Assembly (NCBI RefSeq): GCF_001610895.1
Contig: NZ_CP011273.1
Span: 3,224,001 to 3,288,000 of the forward strand
Direction of reading: 5' to 3'
Length of the DNA: 64,000 bases
DNA from: Planctomyces sp. SH-PL62
GTDB lineage: Bacteria; Planctomycetota; Planctomycetia; Isosphaerales; Isosphaeraceae
Shown here: positions 1 to 9,998 of the stretch, piece by piece
Layout of the letters: each line of letters opens with the position of its first letter
Numbering within the stretch: position 1 is the first letter of the stretch
Program-made: the position numbers and the translations under genes
Notes under the pieces: generated by a model
Told to the model about the DNA's origin: nothing
The model's database searches: none
What the model saw: only the letters and a program-made list of their open reading frames with translations

Positions 1-1721
1 TCGGGGGCGGTCAGCCAGCGCGCCAGCTCGGCGCGGCGGTCGGCCGGGTCGTCGAAGTCCAGAGGTCGGCCGTCCAGGGGAGTCGGCGGTTGGGGCTTGC
101 CGGTCCTCGGCTGGACCAGCTCGCCCGACTCGGCGACGTAGAGCGTGCGGAGCCCGTCCCCCTGCCGACCCTCGCCCCCCCAGCCCTTGGCGCGGACCCT
201 GGAGAACAGGCTCGCCATGCCGTAGTACTGGTCGTTGGTCCATTTTTCGAGCGGGTGGTTGTGGCACTTGGCGCAGCCCAGAGAGAGGCCCAGGAAGGCC
301 TGGCTCACGTTCTCCGTCATGTCCTCGGGAGACTGACTGAGGGCGTAGAAATTGGTCGCGCCGTTCTCGACGCTCTCGCCGGAGGCGGTGACGATCTCGC
401 GGACGAAGCGGTCCCAGGGGACGCCGTCGGCCACCTGCTTGCGGATCCACTGGTAATACGCCTTGAGCGCCTGCGGCCGGAGCCTCGCGCCGTTGAGCAT
501 CAGCAGGTCGGACCACTTGTAGGTCCAGTAGTCGACGAACTCGGGGGCCGCCAGCAGCCGGTCGACGACCGCGTCTCGGCGGGCTTCCGAAGGGTCGGCG
601 AGGAACGCCCGCGCCTCGTCGACGGTGGGGATTCGGCCGATCGTGTCGATGGTGGCCCGCCGGAGGAACTCGGCGTCGTCGCAGGGGGGAGAGGCCGGCA
701 GGTCGAGCCTCGCCAGTTGGCGGTCGATCTGCTCGTCGATGAAGTTGCGAGGCTTGCGATCCTGGGCGAGCTGGTCCGGCGGCGTCGCGGATCGGCCGCC
801 GTAGGGGACCGTGATCCTGGCGATGGCCAGCTTGCTGGCGAACCAGGCCACGACGGCCCCCTCGCCGGGCCCGACGACCTGCGCCTTCCCCTGCTCGTCG
901 ACCCGGCAGACCGACTCGTCGGACGACGACCACTTGACCCATCGGGTGACGTCCTCGGTCCGGCCGTTGGAGTACCGGGCGCGGACCAGGATCTGCTGGG
1001 ACCGGCCGACCCGCTGGAGCGAGCGTTCGGGGGAGACTTCCAGGCTCTCGACCCGGGCGTCGTCGGCGGTCGGCGGGGGGGAGCCGGCGGCGATCCACCC
1101 CGAGAGGATGCGGTAATCGAGCGAGTCGGTCGCGAACCGGAGCCCCCCCTTGTGGGCGATCGCCCCCGACGGCTTGGTCAGGATCAGGCTCCGGCCGGGG
1201 TCGCCGAACTCGACGCGACGGCCCCGGTCCTGCTTGACGATGTTGAAGAAGTCGGCGTCGGGGTCGTAGCCCTGGAGCGAGAGCCGGAACCCTCCCTTGC
1301 CGGCCAGCGCCCCATGGCAGGCGCCCGCGTTGCACCCCCGCTTCGCGAGGATCGGCTGGACGTGCTCGCGGAAGCTCCAGTCGAACGCCCGGCCCTGGCC
1401 CGACACCGCGACCTCGACCGTGGCGACCCGATCGCCGACCTTCGCCGTGATCGTCGCACGGCCGTCGGCGACGGGCGTCGCCAGGCCGTCGGCGACGGCG
1501 ACGACCTCCGGGGCGCTCGACGACCACGCGATCCCCTCGACGACCTGGCGGCCGGGCTCGCCCCGCTCGATCTCCTGGACGATGAGGCGCTGGCGGCTTT
1601 CCGGGCTGCTCAGAGCGATCGCGGCGGGCAGGACCGTGATCGGCTCCTCCCCACGCGCGGCGGTCAGGCATGCGGCCAGGGCGGCGAGAGGCCCGGCGAG
1701 GGCGATCCAGGGTCGGGTCAT
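1..1721 (-). CDS. PSD1-type DUF1549/DUF1553 secreted protein, partial (cut by left edge)
   Basis: The reading frame starts at ATG 1721 and stays open to the left edge, so the C-terminal part is missing. The first 23 residues form a signal peptide (MTRPWIALAGPLAALAAC). An Ig-like (BIG2-type) stretch follows, then a heme-like CNAGACHG motif, a second Ig-like stretch, the DUF1549 block (DEQIDRQLARL onward, with CAKCHNHP) and the beginning of DUF1553 near the edge. This arrangement is the planctomycete PSD1 family, proteins predicted to be exported and to bind c-type heme; their substrates are not established. It lies 43 nt downstream of the DUF1501 gene on the same strand, a pairing that recurs in planctomycetes and suggests co-transcription. 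Family assignment is firm; function is not. Confidence 0.85.
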   Translation of the reverse strand, partial: MTRPWIALAGPLAALAACLTAARGEEPITVLPAAIALSSPESRQRLIVQEIERGEPGRQVVEGIAWSSSAPEVVAVADGLATPVADGRATITAKVGDRVATVEVAVSGQGRAFDWSFREHVQPILAKRGCNAGACHGALAGKGGFRLSLQGYDPDADFFNIVKQDRGRRVEFGDPGRSLILTKPSGAIAHKGGLRFATDSLDYRILSGWIAAGSPPPTADDARVESLEVSPERSLQRVGRSQQILVRARYSNGRTEDVTRWVKWSSSDESVCRVDEQGKAQVVGPGEGAVVAWFASKLAIARITVPYGGRSATPPDQLAQDRKPRNFIDEQIDRQLARLDLPASPPCDDAEFLRRATIDTIGRIPTVDEARAFLADPSEARRDAVVDRLLAAPEFVDYWTYKWSDLLMLNGARLRPQALKAYYQWIRKQVADGVPWDRFVREIVTASGESVENGATNFYALSQSPEDMTENVSQAFLGLSLGCAKCHNHPLEKWTNDQYYGMASLFSRVRAKGWGGEGRQGDGLRTLYVAESGELVQPRTGKPQPPTPLDGRPLDFDDPADRRAELARWLTAP

Positions 1722-1764
1722 GGTCCGATTCACCTCGGCTGGGGGCGTCGGGCGGGAGGGACGA

Positions 1765-3141
1765 TCAGAAGAGTTCGCGGATCTCGCGGCAACCGAAGTC
1801 GACGAGCGGGAAGGGGCGTCCCGCCGGGCCGGGGAGCATGGCTTCCAGGTCCAGGCCCAGGCTGTGGAAGATCGTCGCGGCGACGTCGCCCGGTCCGACG
1901 GGGCGGTCCGCCGGCACGGCCCCGATGGGGTCGCTGGCCCCGACCACACGCCCCCCCTGGACGCCCCCCCCGGCGAAACCGACCGTGTAGCAGTTCGGCC
2001 AGTGGTCGCGGCCCCCGGCGGGGTTCACGCGGGGCGTCCGGCCGAATTCGGCCAGGTTGCAGACCAGCGTCGCGTCCAGCAGGCCCCGGCGGTCGAGGTC
2101 CTCGATGAGCGCGGTATACGCCTGGTCGTACATCGGGCAGACGATGTCGCGCATCCCCTCGATCGAGGTGAACGGCTTGGAGCCGTGGATGTCCCAGGTG
2201 ATCTCGTCGAAGACGGTGAGGAACGCGTTGACGGTCACGAACCGCACGCCGCTCTCGACCAGCCGACGCGCCAGCAGGCAGGACTGGCCGAGCCGGGTCA
2301 TCCCGTAGCGCTCGCGGGTCGCCGTGGATTCGCGGGACAGGTCGAACGCCTCGCGAGCGCTGGGGCTCGTCATCAGCCGGAAGGCCGACTGGAAGTCCTC
2401 GTCCAGCAGCGAGGCGTCCTCGGAGGCCTCGAACGTGGCGACGGCGTCGTCCACCAGCTCGCGGATCTTGCGACGGCGGTCGAGCCTCAGGCTGCCGATC
2501 TCCTTGGGGGGGAGCAGGTCGGGGACGCGGAAGTCGGGCTTCGAGGGGTCGGCGTTGAGCGAGAACGGGTCGTGCGCCTTGCCCAGGAACCCGGCCGCCT
2601 GGCCGTTCGGCAGGTTGCCGCCGCCCCTCCCCATCAGCTCGGGCAGGACCGCGAACGGCGGCAGGTCGGTCTTCCGGCCTTTCAGATAGCTGACGACCGA
2701 CCCGATGTGCGGGGTGTTGACCCCTCCCGAGAACAGCCGGCCGGTCTGCATCATCTGCCAGCCCGCGTCGTGGACCGCCGCGCCGCCGTGGTGGACCGAC
2801 CGGACCAGCGAGATCTTGTCGGCGATCTGGGCGTGCCGGGGCAGGATCTCGGAGAACTGGATCGCCGACGATCGGGACGCGATCGGCTTGAACGGCCCTC
2901 GGATCTCCGCCGGGGCGTCGGGCTTCATGTCCCAGAGGTCCATGTTGCTGGGCGCGCCGAGGTTGAAGATCATGATGCACGAGCGGTCGTCGGCCTCGGG
3001 CCGCACGGCGCCGGCCGCCCTGGCCGCGAACCAGTGGGGGAGGCCGAAGCCGATCGCCCCCAGGGTCCCCACCTGGAGGAAGTCGCGACGGGTCGTCCCG
3101 TCGCAGGTCGAGGTCTTCCCCTCGCCGTTGAGCTTGAGCAT
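1765..3141 (-). CDS. DUF1501 family TAT-exported protein
   Basis: 458 residues. The N-terminus carries a twin-arginine signal (TRRDFLQVG followed by a hydrophobic stretch), and the body has the DUF1501 sulfatase-like fold signature: SCIMIFNLGAPSNMDLWDMK near residue 55, CNLAEFGRTPR near 370 and GRDHWPNCYT shortly after. These residues match the family's remote similarity to alkaline-phosphatase-superfamily enzymes, but no substrate is known. The start at 3141 is supported by an AGAGGAG ribosome binding site about 9 nt upstream. The PSD1 gene follows 43 nt after its stop, so the two probably form one transcript and an extracytoplasmic functional pair. Confidence 0.88.
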   Translation of the reverse strand: MLKLNGEGKTSTCDGTTRRDFLQVGTLGAIGFGLPHWFAARAAGAVRPEADDRSCIMIFNLGAPSNMDLWDMKPDAPAEIRGPFKPIASRSSAIQFSEILPRHAQIADKISLVRSVHHGGAAVHDAGWQMMQTGRLFSGGVNTPHIGSVVSYLKGRKTDLPPFAVLPELMGRGGGNLPNGQAAGFLGKAHDPFSLNADPSKPDFRVPDLLPPKEIGSLRLDRRRKIRELVDDAVATFEASEDASLLDEDFQSAFRLMTSPSAREAFDLSRESTATRERYGMTRLGQSCLLARRLVESGVRFVTVNAFLTVFDEITWDIHGSKPFTSIEGMRDIVCPMYDQAYTALIEDLDRRGLLDATLVCNLAEFGRTPRVNPAGGRDHWPNCYTVGFAGGGVQGGRVVGASDPIGAVPADRPVGPGDVAATIFHSLGLDLEAMLPGPAGRPFPLVDFGCREIRELF

Positions 3142-3590
3142 GCGCGGACTCCTCTTCGACGACCTCGGGCCTCGCGGGCGGGATCGGGGGCGGGAGCGTC
3201 GGGGCGTTCGGCCCTGTCGCGCCAGGATGCGAATGGAATTCAGGATAGCTCACCCGACCCGGCCGACGCCAGCATCCATCGGTCGACGCGGCGGGGGAGG
3301 GGGCGGGGGGCTCCACGGACTTCCATCCCTCGATCGGAGCCGTCGCCTTCGGCCTCGATGATCGCTGCATCTCGCCGAACCCTCCGGTTCGCGCTAAAGC
3401 GCATGAAGATGGGCGGACGATAAAACGGGAGGTCATGCCGAATCGCCTCGATCCCCGACCCTTGGCAAAGGCGAGCCATCAAGGCGATTACGTATTACAG
3501 CAGATGGGCGATGTGCGTGGTCCGCCCAGGACGCCGCGCCGAAGGAATCGGCGGGCCCTCATCCCTCGATCCAATGGAATGGTCGATCCG
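3142..3590. promoter_or_regulatory. divergent intergenic region between DUF1501 and porin genes
   Basis: A 449-nt gap between two diverging genes, so it should hold promoters for both. No clear -35/-10 pair was recognised. A perfect 12-bp palindrome (GCGCTAAAGCGC) lies at about 3391-3402 and could be an operator, but nothing else supports that. Open frames across the gap look like high-GC artefacts. Confidence 0.3.
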
Positions 3591-4916
3591 ATGTCCAAAC
3601 GAGTCATCCTGTTGGCGTCGTGCGCGGCGATGATCTCGACGACCACGCTCCGCGCTCAGGAATTCGCGCCGGCGGAGGCTCCAGGGCCGCAGCCGCAGCC
3701 GACGCAGCAGCCGGTCGTCACGGGGAGGGGGTTGGAAGCGGAGTCGTTGCCCGCCGAGACGGCCGAGGACCTCCCGCCGGGGTTCGACCTGTCGGAGCGA
3801 CTGGGGCCGACGCCGGTCTCGGACGTCCGATTCCTGATGGACCAGCTCGGCTTGCAGCGGGCGTTCGGCGACAGCGGCATCCGTGCGTTCGGCTGGGTCG
3901 AGGGGGGATACACGGGCGCCTCGACCGGTCCCGGGCTGCTCTCCGTCGAGCCTCGACAGAACCGGTTCGGCAACGAATTCCTGCTGAATCAGATCGGCCT
4001 GGTGTTGCAGAAGCCGCTCCACCAGGACGGCCTCAACTTCGGGTTCAACATCCGCTACTTCGCCGGCGCCGACGCGGCCCTGGGCCAGCCCAAGGGGGGC
4101 ATCGGCTCGACCATCACCAACCAGCGCTTCAGCCAGGACTTCCGCGACCTCTACCTCTCCGCGCACCTGCCGATCCTGACCGAGGGGGGCATGGACGTGA
4201 AGGTCGGCCGCATGAACACCATCATCGGGTACAACGGCTTCCTCGCCCCGTACCGGCCGTTCTACTCCAGCGATTACCAGTTCTTCTACTCGCAGGACGG
4301 TGCCTTCACCGGCTTCCTGACGAACCTCAACGTCACGAAGCGCCTGGAGTTCTGGAACGGCATGACGCTGGGCGCCAACACGTTCTTCACCATGCGAAGC
4401 GCCCACTCGTTCTGCTACATCGGCCAGGTGAACTACTGGCTGACCGACGAGCAGAAGACGCGGCTGACGGCCTCGGTCTACACCGGGCCGAACGCCATCT
4501 TCGCCGCGCCGGGGCTGGCCGGCGATCAGAACACGACCGTCGAACTCCGCGTCCAGCAGAACTGGAGCCAGCGGTTCACGCAGATCGTCCAGTCCAACAT
4601 GGGTTGGGATCGGAACACCCCGGTCGGCACCGGGTCGTGGTACGGCGTTTACACCATCGGGATCTACCACCTGACCGACAAGCTCGACGGCCTGGCGCGC
4701 GGCGAGTGGTTCGCCGACGTCAAGGGGACGCGCACCGGGATCGACACCGACTACGCGGCGGTGACGCTGGGGCTCAACTGGCATCCGGTCAAGTATCTGG
4801 ACATCCGGCCGGAGATCCGGGGCGACTTCGCCGGCGCCCCGGCCTTCGGGACCAACGGGGCTCACACCGATTTCAGCCAGCTCACCGGCGGCGTCAGCTT
4901 CCTGGTCAAGTTCTGA
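3591..4916 (+). CDS. outer-membrane beta-barrel porin (BBP2/OmpL-like)
   Basis: 441 residues from ATG 3591; an in-frame ATG at 3579 is an alternative. A signal peptide (MSKRVILLASCAAMISTTTLRAQ) leads into a Pro/Gln-rich linker and then a region of alternating hydrophobic and polar residues rich in Tyr, Phe and Gly, ending in FLVKF. The terminal Phe is typical of proteins inserted by the BAM machinery. Motifs such as FGWVEGGYTG, VKVGRMNTIIGYNG and DYAAVTLGLNWHPVKYLDIRPE fit the planctomycete BBP2 beta-barrel family. It converges on ureD, and the two stop regions overlap by 11 nt. A role in urea entry is conceivable from position only; substrate is unknown. Confidence 0.7.
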   Translation: MSKRVILLASCAAMISTTTLRAQEFAPAEAPGPQPQPTQQPVVTGRGLEAESLPAETAEDLPPGFDLSERLGPTPVSDVRFLMDQLGLQRAFGDSGIRAFGWVEGGYTGASTGPGLLSVEPRQNRFGNEFLLNQIGLVLQKPLHQDGLNFGFNIRYFAGADAALGQPKGGIGSTITNQRFSQDFRDLYLSAHLPILTEGGMDVKVGRMNTIIGYNGFLAPYRPFYSSDYQFFYSQDGAFTGFLTNLNVTKRLEFWNGMTLGANTFFTMRSAHSFCYIGQVNYWLTDEQKTRLTASVYTGPNAIFAAPGLAGDQNTTVELRVQQNWSQRFTQIVQSNMGWDRNTPVGTGSWYGVYTIGIYHLTDKLDGLARGEWFADVKGTRTGIDTDYAAVTLGLNWHPVKYLDIRPEIRGDFAGAPAFGTNGAHTDFSQLTGGVSFLVKF

Positions 4917-6009
4917 CGCCGACCGGGGCGCGGTCGGCGACGTCCCCGTTCCGGCTCCCGTCGCCGTTCCCGTTCCCGTTTTCGCCTACGCTTTCCTTTT
5001 CCTTCCCGGCCTCGTCTTCATCGGTCGACGCCTCGCCCGCCCCGCCCTGTGGGGAGCTGACGGGCGTCGAGAACCAGTGATTGGGGGCGAGTTCGTTCGA
5101 GCCGAGGAGCCAGGCGGGCGAGCCGGGGCCGTGGGTCCAGCTCGCGGCCGTGAGCAGGGCGACGCGTGCCAGGTCGGCGGTGACGGCCGTGGGGGGGCCG
5201 CACCACCGAATGCAGGTCGCCTCGTCTCCGAGCGGGAAGACCGACCGGAGGACGTTCGGGCCGGGGTCGAGCAGGATCTCCGGGCCGGGGGGAGGGCCGG
5301 CGAGGAAGAGCCCGGCCGTGGCCAGGCGCCCCCCGAAGTACCAATCGGCCTCCTCGGCCGACCACGGGCCGTCCCACCGGAAGCGGTCGCGGTAGATCAG
5401 CCGGCCGCCCCGCCGGAACTCCACGTCCTGGACGATCCGATCGAACACGAACCGCTCCGAGAGGGCGCCTCGGTCATAGCGGCCGGCGAGCCAGACGTCT
5501 CCCCAGATCAGCCGGCCGCCGGGCGCGATCTCGATGCGGCCGCGTTGATGGTAGCGGGCGTTTCGGAACGGGATCTCCGGCCCGGGAAGGACCACCAGGC
5601 AGGCGTCGTCCTCGACCGTCACGGCCCACTGCTGGGTGGCGTGGCTGGCCAGCGCCGGGTGGATCCGGGTGGCCGACTGGCCGGTGACCACGGCGGAGAC
5701 CCCGCTCCGGGCCGTGATCTCGATCAGGTGGGCGTCGCCGTCCATCAGCCCGGCGGTCAGGTTGATCAGGTAGAGGAGGGCGACCGACCGGGACTGGGAC
5801 TGGGACGGGGACTCCAGGGCGAACGGCGGGAAGACGCGGACGGGGATCTGCTGGTAGCAGGCGCCCAATCGCGTCTCGCCACCGACGGCGACCAGCTCGA
5901 TCCGCGCGCCGCCCACCCGGGCGGCGGCGTGGTGGGTGGAGACGGCGTCGAGGAACTCGGGGGGGGTCAGGAATTCGTCGGACGTGATGCGAGTTGCTCG
6001 CGCACCCAC
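4906..6009 (-). CDS. ureD: urease accessory protein UreD
   Basis: 367 residues. UreD (UreH) acts with UreF and UreG to load nickel into apo-urease. Family blocks visible are [53 protein letters not shown] and the late [12 protein letters not shown] region. The first about 325 residues cover a normal UreD; the remainder is a hydrophilic tail rich in Glu, Gly and Asn with no obvious role and no metal-binding His. The start overlaps the end of ureG by 43 nt and the stop lies 11 nt inside the convergent porin gene. It is the last gene of the leftward urease operon. Confidence 0.9.
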   Translation of the reverse strand: MGARATRITSDEFLTPPEFLDAVSTHHAAARVGGARIELVAVGGETRLGACYQQIPVRVFPPFALESPSQSQSRSVALLYLINLTAGLMDGDAHLIEITARSGVSAVVTGQSATRIHPALASHATQQWAVTVEDDACLVVLPGPEIPFRNARYHQRGRIEIAPGGRLIWGDVWLAGRYDRGALSERFVFDRIVQDVEFRRGGRLIYRDRFRWDGPWSAEEADWYFGGRLATAGLFLAGPPPGPEILLDPGPNVLRSVFPLGDEATCIRWCGPPTAVTADLARVALLTAASWTHGPGSPAWLLGSNELAPNHWFSTPVSSPQGGAGEASTDEDEAGKEKESVGENGNGNGDGSRNGDVADRAPVGVRT

Positions 6010-6761
6010 TGGATCACCTCCTCGACGCCTTCCTTCTCGCGGAGGCTGACCATCAGGAACGGGCGCTCGCCGCGCATCCTCAGGCTGTCGCGGCGCATCA
6101 CGTCGAGATCGGCGCCGACGTGGGGCGCCAGGTCGGTCTTGTTGATGATGAGCAGGTCGCTGTTGCAGATGCCGGGGCCCCCCTTGCGGGGGATCTTGTC
6201 CCCTTCGGCCACGTCGATGACGAAGATGAAACGGTCGGCCAGCTCGCGCGAGAAGACGGCGGTGAGGTTGTCGCCCCCGGATTCCACGATCACCATCTCG
6301 AGGCCGGGGAACTGGCGCTGGAAGTTGGCCACGGCGCTGAGGTTGGCGCTGGCGTCGTCGCGGATGGCGGTGTGCGGGCAGCCCCCGGTCTGGACGCCGA
6401 CGATGCGCTCGACCGGCAGGACCTCGCGGCGCGACAGGAACTCGGCGTCCTCGTGGGTGTAGATGTCGTTGGTGACGACCGCCAGGTTGATCGCCGGCCA
6501 GAGGGCGCGGCAGAGGGTCTCCAGCAGGGCCGTCTTGCCCGATCCGACCGGGCCGGCGACGCCCAGGGTGAAGACCTGGCGCGACGGCCCGGCGTAGCGC
6601 GCCGGGCCGGGCTTCCCCATGTGGTCGTGAGAGTGGCCGTGATCGCCGTGGAGGACGGCCGCGGATCTAGGGAACCGACGCCGCGGCCGGGCCGCGGATC
6701 CCGAGATCTCGGGCGGCGGGTCAAGAGCGGAACATGCGCGCGTAAAGTCGAGTCTGTTCAT
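5967..6761 (-). CDS. ureG: urease accessory GTPase UreG with His-rich N-terminus
   Basis: 264 residues from ATG 6761, about 55 longer than usual. UreG is the SIMIBI-class GTPase that drives nickel insertion into urease. It shows the P-loop GPVGSGKT, the [14 protein letters not shown] block, the nickel-binding GGCPH motif, [27 protein letters not shown] and the guanine-specificity motif NKTD. Just before the conserved body is a His-rich tract ([10 protein letters not shown]), a likely metal-binding segment. Starting at the internal ATG 6620 would give a normal length but lose this tract. No ATG, GTG or TTG codon was seen immediately ahead of the tract, so 6761 is preferred although it overlaps ureF by 41 nt. 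Confidence 0.93.
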   Translation of the reverse strand: MNRLDFTRACSALDPPPEISGSAARPRRRFPRSAAVLHGDHGHSHDHMGKPGPARYAGPSRQVFTLGVAGPVGSGKTALLETLCRALWPAINLAVVTNDIYTHEDAEFLSRREVLPVERIVGVQTGGCPHTAIRDDASANLSAVANFQRQFPGLEMVIVESGGDNLTAVFSRELADRFIFVIDVAEGDKIPRKGGPGICNSDLLIINKTDLAPHVGADLDVMRRDSLRMRGERPFLMVSLREKEGVEEVIQWVREQLASRPTNS

Positions 6762-7401
6762 CGCAAAGGATCTCGTAGAAGGGGCAGCCGCCGCCGGCCG
6801 TCCGGGGGTCGCGATCGATCAGGTCCGCGGCGAGCGCGCGAAGGCCGTCGTGGAGGTAGGCCAGGATCTGCTGGCCGTGGGTGTGGCCGACCGGGATGGC
6901 CCGGACGCCCGCGCCGATCATCCCCAGGGCCGCCTGGTGCAGATACGCCGTCAGGACCTCGGCGCCCTCGCCTCCGGCGAGCGCGCCCAGGATCCCGAAG
7001 GCGATCGGATGATGCCAGCCCCGGGGGCCGTCGCTCGCCGGCCCGAGGAGCGTCGCCAGGCCTGGGGCGGACCAGGTCCAGGTCCGCCCCAGGCCCAGCA
7101 GTTGTTCGCCCATCTCCCGACCGGCGGTGCGGATCGAGGGGGGGACGATCGAAGCGTCGGCCAGCTCGTTGAGCGCCGCCAGCTCGGCCGCGTCGCCCGC
7201 CAGGGCCGCCCGGTGCGCCGAGGCGACCAGGACCCCCTCGAGCGGGCCGAGCGACGACCGGAGCCAGAGTGCGATCCAGCGTTCGAGGCTCTCCGGGTCG
7301 TGGACCAATCTCCGGGCGAGGGCGCCTTCGAGGCCCCAGGAATGGGTGTAGCCGCTGATCGGCAGGGCCGAGTCGGACATCTGGAGGAGCCGCAGGTTCA
7401 T
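6721..7401 (-). CDS. ureF: urease accessory protein UreF
   Basis: 226 residues from ATG 7401, 14 nt after the ureC stop. UreF gates UreG activity within the UreD-UreF-UreG maturation complex. Recognisable blocks are [21 protein letters not shown] at the N-terminus, the helical region around [16 protein letters not shown], and the C-terminal [22 protein letters not shown]. Length and motifs are normal for the family. The start chosen matches the canonical UreF N-terminus; a much longer open frame continues upstream in this GC-rich DNA but is antisense noise over ureC. The gene sits in the compact run ureC-ureF-ureG-ureD. Confidence 0.92.
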   Translation of the reverse strand: MNLRLLQMSDSALPISGYTHSWGLEGALARRLVHDPESLERWIALWLRSSLGPLEGVLVASAHRAALAGDAAELAALNELADASIVPPSIRTAGREMGEQLLGLGRTWTWSAPGLATLLGPASDGPRGWHHPIAFGILGALAGGEGAEVLTAYLHQAALGMIGAGVRAIPVGHTHGQQILAYLHDGLRALAADLIDRDPRTAGGGCPFYEILCDEQTRLYARMFRS

Positions 7402-7415
7402 GCCTCGACCTCGGC

Positions 7416-9137
7416 TCAGAACAGGAAGTAACGCTGGGCCATCGGGAGTTCCGCGAGCGGGTCGCTGCCGACCGCCTCGCCGTCGACGTAGACCTGGTAG
7501 GTGTCGGCGTCGACGCGGATCTCGGGGGTGGCCTCGTTCCGCTTCATGTCCTTCTTGCCGATCGTGCGGCAGCCCTCGACGGCCAGGGTCTCGCGCTGGA
7601 GCCCGTAGCGCTCGACGATCCCGGCCTCGAGCGACGCCCGCGACACGAAGTTGAAGCACGACTTCGACAGCGCCCGGCCGAGGGTGGCGAACTGGGGACG
7701 CATGTAGACCGGCTGGGGCGTGGCGATGCTGGCGTTGGGGTCGCCCATCTGGGCGGCGACGATCATCCCCGCCTTGAGGATCAGGAACGGCTTGACCCCG
7801 AAATAGGCCGGGTCGTACAGCACCAGGTCGGCCAGCTTGCCGGGCTCGATGCTGCCGACGTGGTCGGAGATCCCGTGCGCGACGGCCGGGTTGATCGTGT
7901 ATTTGGCGACGTAGCGCTTGGCCCGCTCGTTGTCGTTCCGGGCGGTGTCTTCGGCCATGGCGCCGAGCTGCACCTTCATCTTGTGGGCGGTCTGCCAGCA
8001 CCGGACGATCGCCTCGCCGATCCGGCCCATCGCCTGGGAGTCGGAGCTCATGATGCTGATGATGCCGCGGTCGTGGAACACGTCCTCGGCCCCGATCGTC
8101 TCGGCCCGGATGCGGCTCTCGGCGAACGCGACGTCCTCGGGGATGCTCCGCGACAGGTGATGGCAGACCATCAGCATGTCGAGGTGCTCGTCGATCGTGT
8201 TGACCGTGAACGGCCGGGTCGGGTTGGTGCTCGACGGCAGGACGTTGGGCAGCCCGGCGATCTTGATGATGTCCGGGGCGTGGCCGCCGCCGGCGCCCTC
8301 GGTGTGGAAGCTGTGGATGGCCCGGCCGTCGATCGCCTTGATCGTGTCGTCGATGAATCCGCACTCGTTGAGCGTGTCGGTGTGGATGGCGATCTGGATG
8401 TCGAAGGCGTCGGCCACCTTCAGGCTGGTGTCGATGACCGCGAGGGTGGTGCCCCAATCCTCGTGGAGCTTCAGGCCGCAGGCGCCGGCCTTGACCTGCT
8501 CCTCCAGGGCCTTGGGAAGGCTGCCGTTCCCCTTGCCCAGGACCCCGACGTTGATCGGCAGGCCCTCGAACGCCTGGAGCATCCGCATGATGTTCCAGGG
8601 GCCGGGGGTGCAGGTGGTGGCCCAGGTGCCGGTGGCCGAGCCGGTGCCGCCGCCGATGAGCGTGGTGACCCCCGAGGCGATCGCGACCTCGATCTGCTGC
8701 GGGCAGATGAAGTGGATGTGGGTGTCGATGCCGCCGGCGGTGACGATCCGCCCCTCGCCCGCGATGATCTCGGTCCCCGGGCCGATGACCAGGCGGGGGT
8801 CGACGCCGTTCTGGGTCAGCGGGTTGCCCGACTTCCCCACGGCCACGATCCGGCCGTCGCGGATGCCGATGTCTCCCTTGACGATCCCCCAGTAGTCGAG
8901 CACCACCGCGTTGGTGATGACCAGGTCGCAGTGGGGCGGGCCCATCGGGTCGACGACCGGGCATTGATCCTGGCCGTCCCGGATCGACTTGCCGCCGCCG
9001 AAGATCGACTCCTCGCCGTAGTCGACGTAGTCCTGCTCGATCTCGATGATCAGCTCGGTGTCGGCCAGGCGGATGCGGTCGCCGACCGTCGGCCCGTACT
9101 TCTTGGCGTATGCCTGCCGGGAGATCTTGACGCTCAT
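7416..9137 (-). CDS. ureC: urease subunit alpha (catalytic)
   Basis: 573 residues, normal length. UreC hydrolyses urea to ammonia and carbamate at a dinuclear nickel centre. All expected residues are present with an offset of +6 from the Klebsiella enzyme: His140 and His142 (DTHIHF), the carbamylated Lys223 ([11 protein letters not shown]), His252, His278 ([13 protein letters not shown]), flap Cys325-His326 (MVCHHLS) and Asp366 (SSDSQAMGR). The C-terminus MAQRYFLF is typical. It lies 70 nt downstream of ureB and 14 nt upstream of ureF. Because subunits are separate (alpha, beta, gamma), this is the bacterial three-subunit type. Confidence 0.97.
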   Translation of the reverse strand: MSVKISRQAYAKKYGPTVGDRIRLADTELIIEIEQDYVDYGEESIFGGGKSIRDGQDQCPVVDPMGPPHCDLVITNAVVLDYWGIVKGDIGIRDGRIVAVGKSGNPLTQNGVDPRLVIGPGTEIIAGEGRIVTAGGIDTHIHFICPQQIEVAIASGVTTLIGGGTGSATGTWATTCTPGPWNIMRMLQAFEGLPINVGVLGKGNGSLPKALEEQVKAGACGLKLHEDWGTTLAVIDTSLKVADAFDIQIAIHTDTLNECGFIDDTIKAIDGRAIHSFHTEGAGGGHAPDIIKIAGLPNVLPSSTNPTRPFTVNTIDEHLDMLMVCHHLSRSIPEDVAFAESRIRAETIGAEDVFHDRGIISIMSSDSQAMGRIGEAIVRCWQTAHKMKVQLGAMAEDTARNDNERAKRYVAKYTINPAVAHGISDHVGSIEPGKLADLVLYDPAYFGVKPFLILKAGMIVAAQMGDPNASIATPQPVYMRPQFATLGRALSKSCFNFVSRASLEAGIVERYGLQRETLAVEGCRTIGKKDMKRNEATPEIRVDADTYQVYVDGEAVGSDPLAELPMAQRYFLF

Positions 9138-9207
9138 GTTCCTGGGTCCTCGGAGGTGGAGGCGAACGCTCGACTCGAGCAGAGGCGCGATCCGGCGGGG
9201 GGCCCGC

Positions 9208-9582
9208 TCACGAAGGCTCGTTCCCGTATCCCTGGTCGAGGCATCGCTTGAGGCTGGTCTCCCGGATGTAGGGCTCGTCCAGCCGGCCCGACACCAGGCC
9301 GTTGAACCCGAAGACCTTGCGACGGCCCCCGTAGGGGATCAATCGGACCTCCTTGACGTCGCCGGGCTCGAAGCGGACCGAGGTCCCGCTGGGCAGGTCG
9401 AGTCGCATCCCGTAGGCCTTGGCCCGATCCAACACCAATTCGCGATTGACCTCGAAAAAGTGGTAATGGGATCCGACCTGCACGGGCCGGTCCCCGGTGT
9501 TGTTCACGGTGATCGTCACCGTGGGGCGCTCGGCGTTGAGTTCGATCTCGGGACCGTCGAAGAAGTATTCGCCTGGGATCAT
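9208..9582 (-). CDS. ureB: urease subunit beta
   Basis: 124 residues from ATG 9582, which has a GAGG ribosome binding site; a GTG at 9603 would add seven residues without support. UreB is a structural subunit of the (alpha-beta-gamma)3 enzyme. The signatures [45 protein letters not shown] and [15 protein letters not shown] are clear. Slightly longer than the typical 101-110 residues because of a C-terminal tail after [10 protein letters not shown]. It lies 44 nt after ureA and 70 nt before ureC, in the same operon. Confidence 0.95.
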   Translation of the reverse strand: MIPGEYFFDGPEIELNAERPTVTITVNNTGDRPVQVGSHYHFFEVNRELVLDRAKAYGMRLDLPSGTSVRFEPGDVKEVRLIPYGGRRKVFGFNGLVSGRLDEPYIRETSLKRCLDQGYGNEPS

Positions 9583-9626
9583 GGTCGGCCTCGCAACGTG
9601 CACGGGGTGGGTTCGCTCGGCGACGC

Positions 9627-9929
9627 TCAGCGGATGGGGTCGTGGACCGTGACCAGCTTGCTCCCGTCGGGGAAGGTGGGCTCGACCTGGATCATCGAGA
9701 CCATCTCGGGGACGCCTTCCATCACGTCGTCGCGGCCCAGGATCTCGCGCCCGGCGCTCATGATCTCGGCCACCGACTTGCCGTCCCGGGCCATCTCGAG
9801 CAACTGGGCCGTGATGAAGGCGGTCGCCTCGGGCACGTTCAGCTTGAGCCCTCGGGCTTTGCGCTGCGCGGCCACCTGGGCCGCCACGAAGATCAGAAGT
9901 TTGTCGCGTTCCTGCGGCGAGAGATTCAT
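9627..9929 (-). CDS. ureA: urease subunit gamma
   Basis: 100 residues, exactly the normal size. UreA is the small structural subunit of the three-subunit urease. It begins [20 protein letters not shown] and contains [35 protein letters not shown] and the terminal TVHDPIR, all diagnostic. A GAGGTGACC ribosome binding site precedes the start. It follows the urea transporter gene by 69 nt and begins the structural part of the operon. Confidence 0.96.
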   Translation of the reverse strand: MNLSPQERDKLLIFVAAQVAAQRKARGLKLNVPEATAFITAQLLEMARDGKSVAEIMSAGREILGRDDVMEGVPEMVSMIQVEPTFPDGSKLVTVHDPIR

Positions 9930-9998
9930 GGCTCGGTCACCTCGAAATCGGGGGAGTGGATGGGGAGGAGGCGTCGGCGACCGCCGCGGGTCGTCGGT

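Noticed and set aside
90-2108. Long rightward open frame (672 codons) over the PSD1 and DUF1501 genes
   Set aside because: The opposite strand encodes recognisable PSD1 and DUF1501 domains. The rightward frame gives only repetitive Gly/Asp/Arg/Val-rich sequence, an effect of GC-rich codon bias.
4906-5030. UreD C-terminal tail considered as a fused nickel-binding (UreE-like) segment
   Set aside because: The tail is rich in Glu, Gly and Asn and contains no His cluster, so it cannot replace UreE.
6721-8964. Single 747-codon leftward frame that would fuse a long leader to UreF
   Set aside because: The leader is an Arg/His/Pro-rich out-of-frame reading of ureC. UreF starts at 7401 with its canonical N-terminus.
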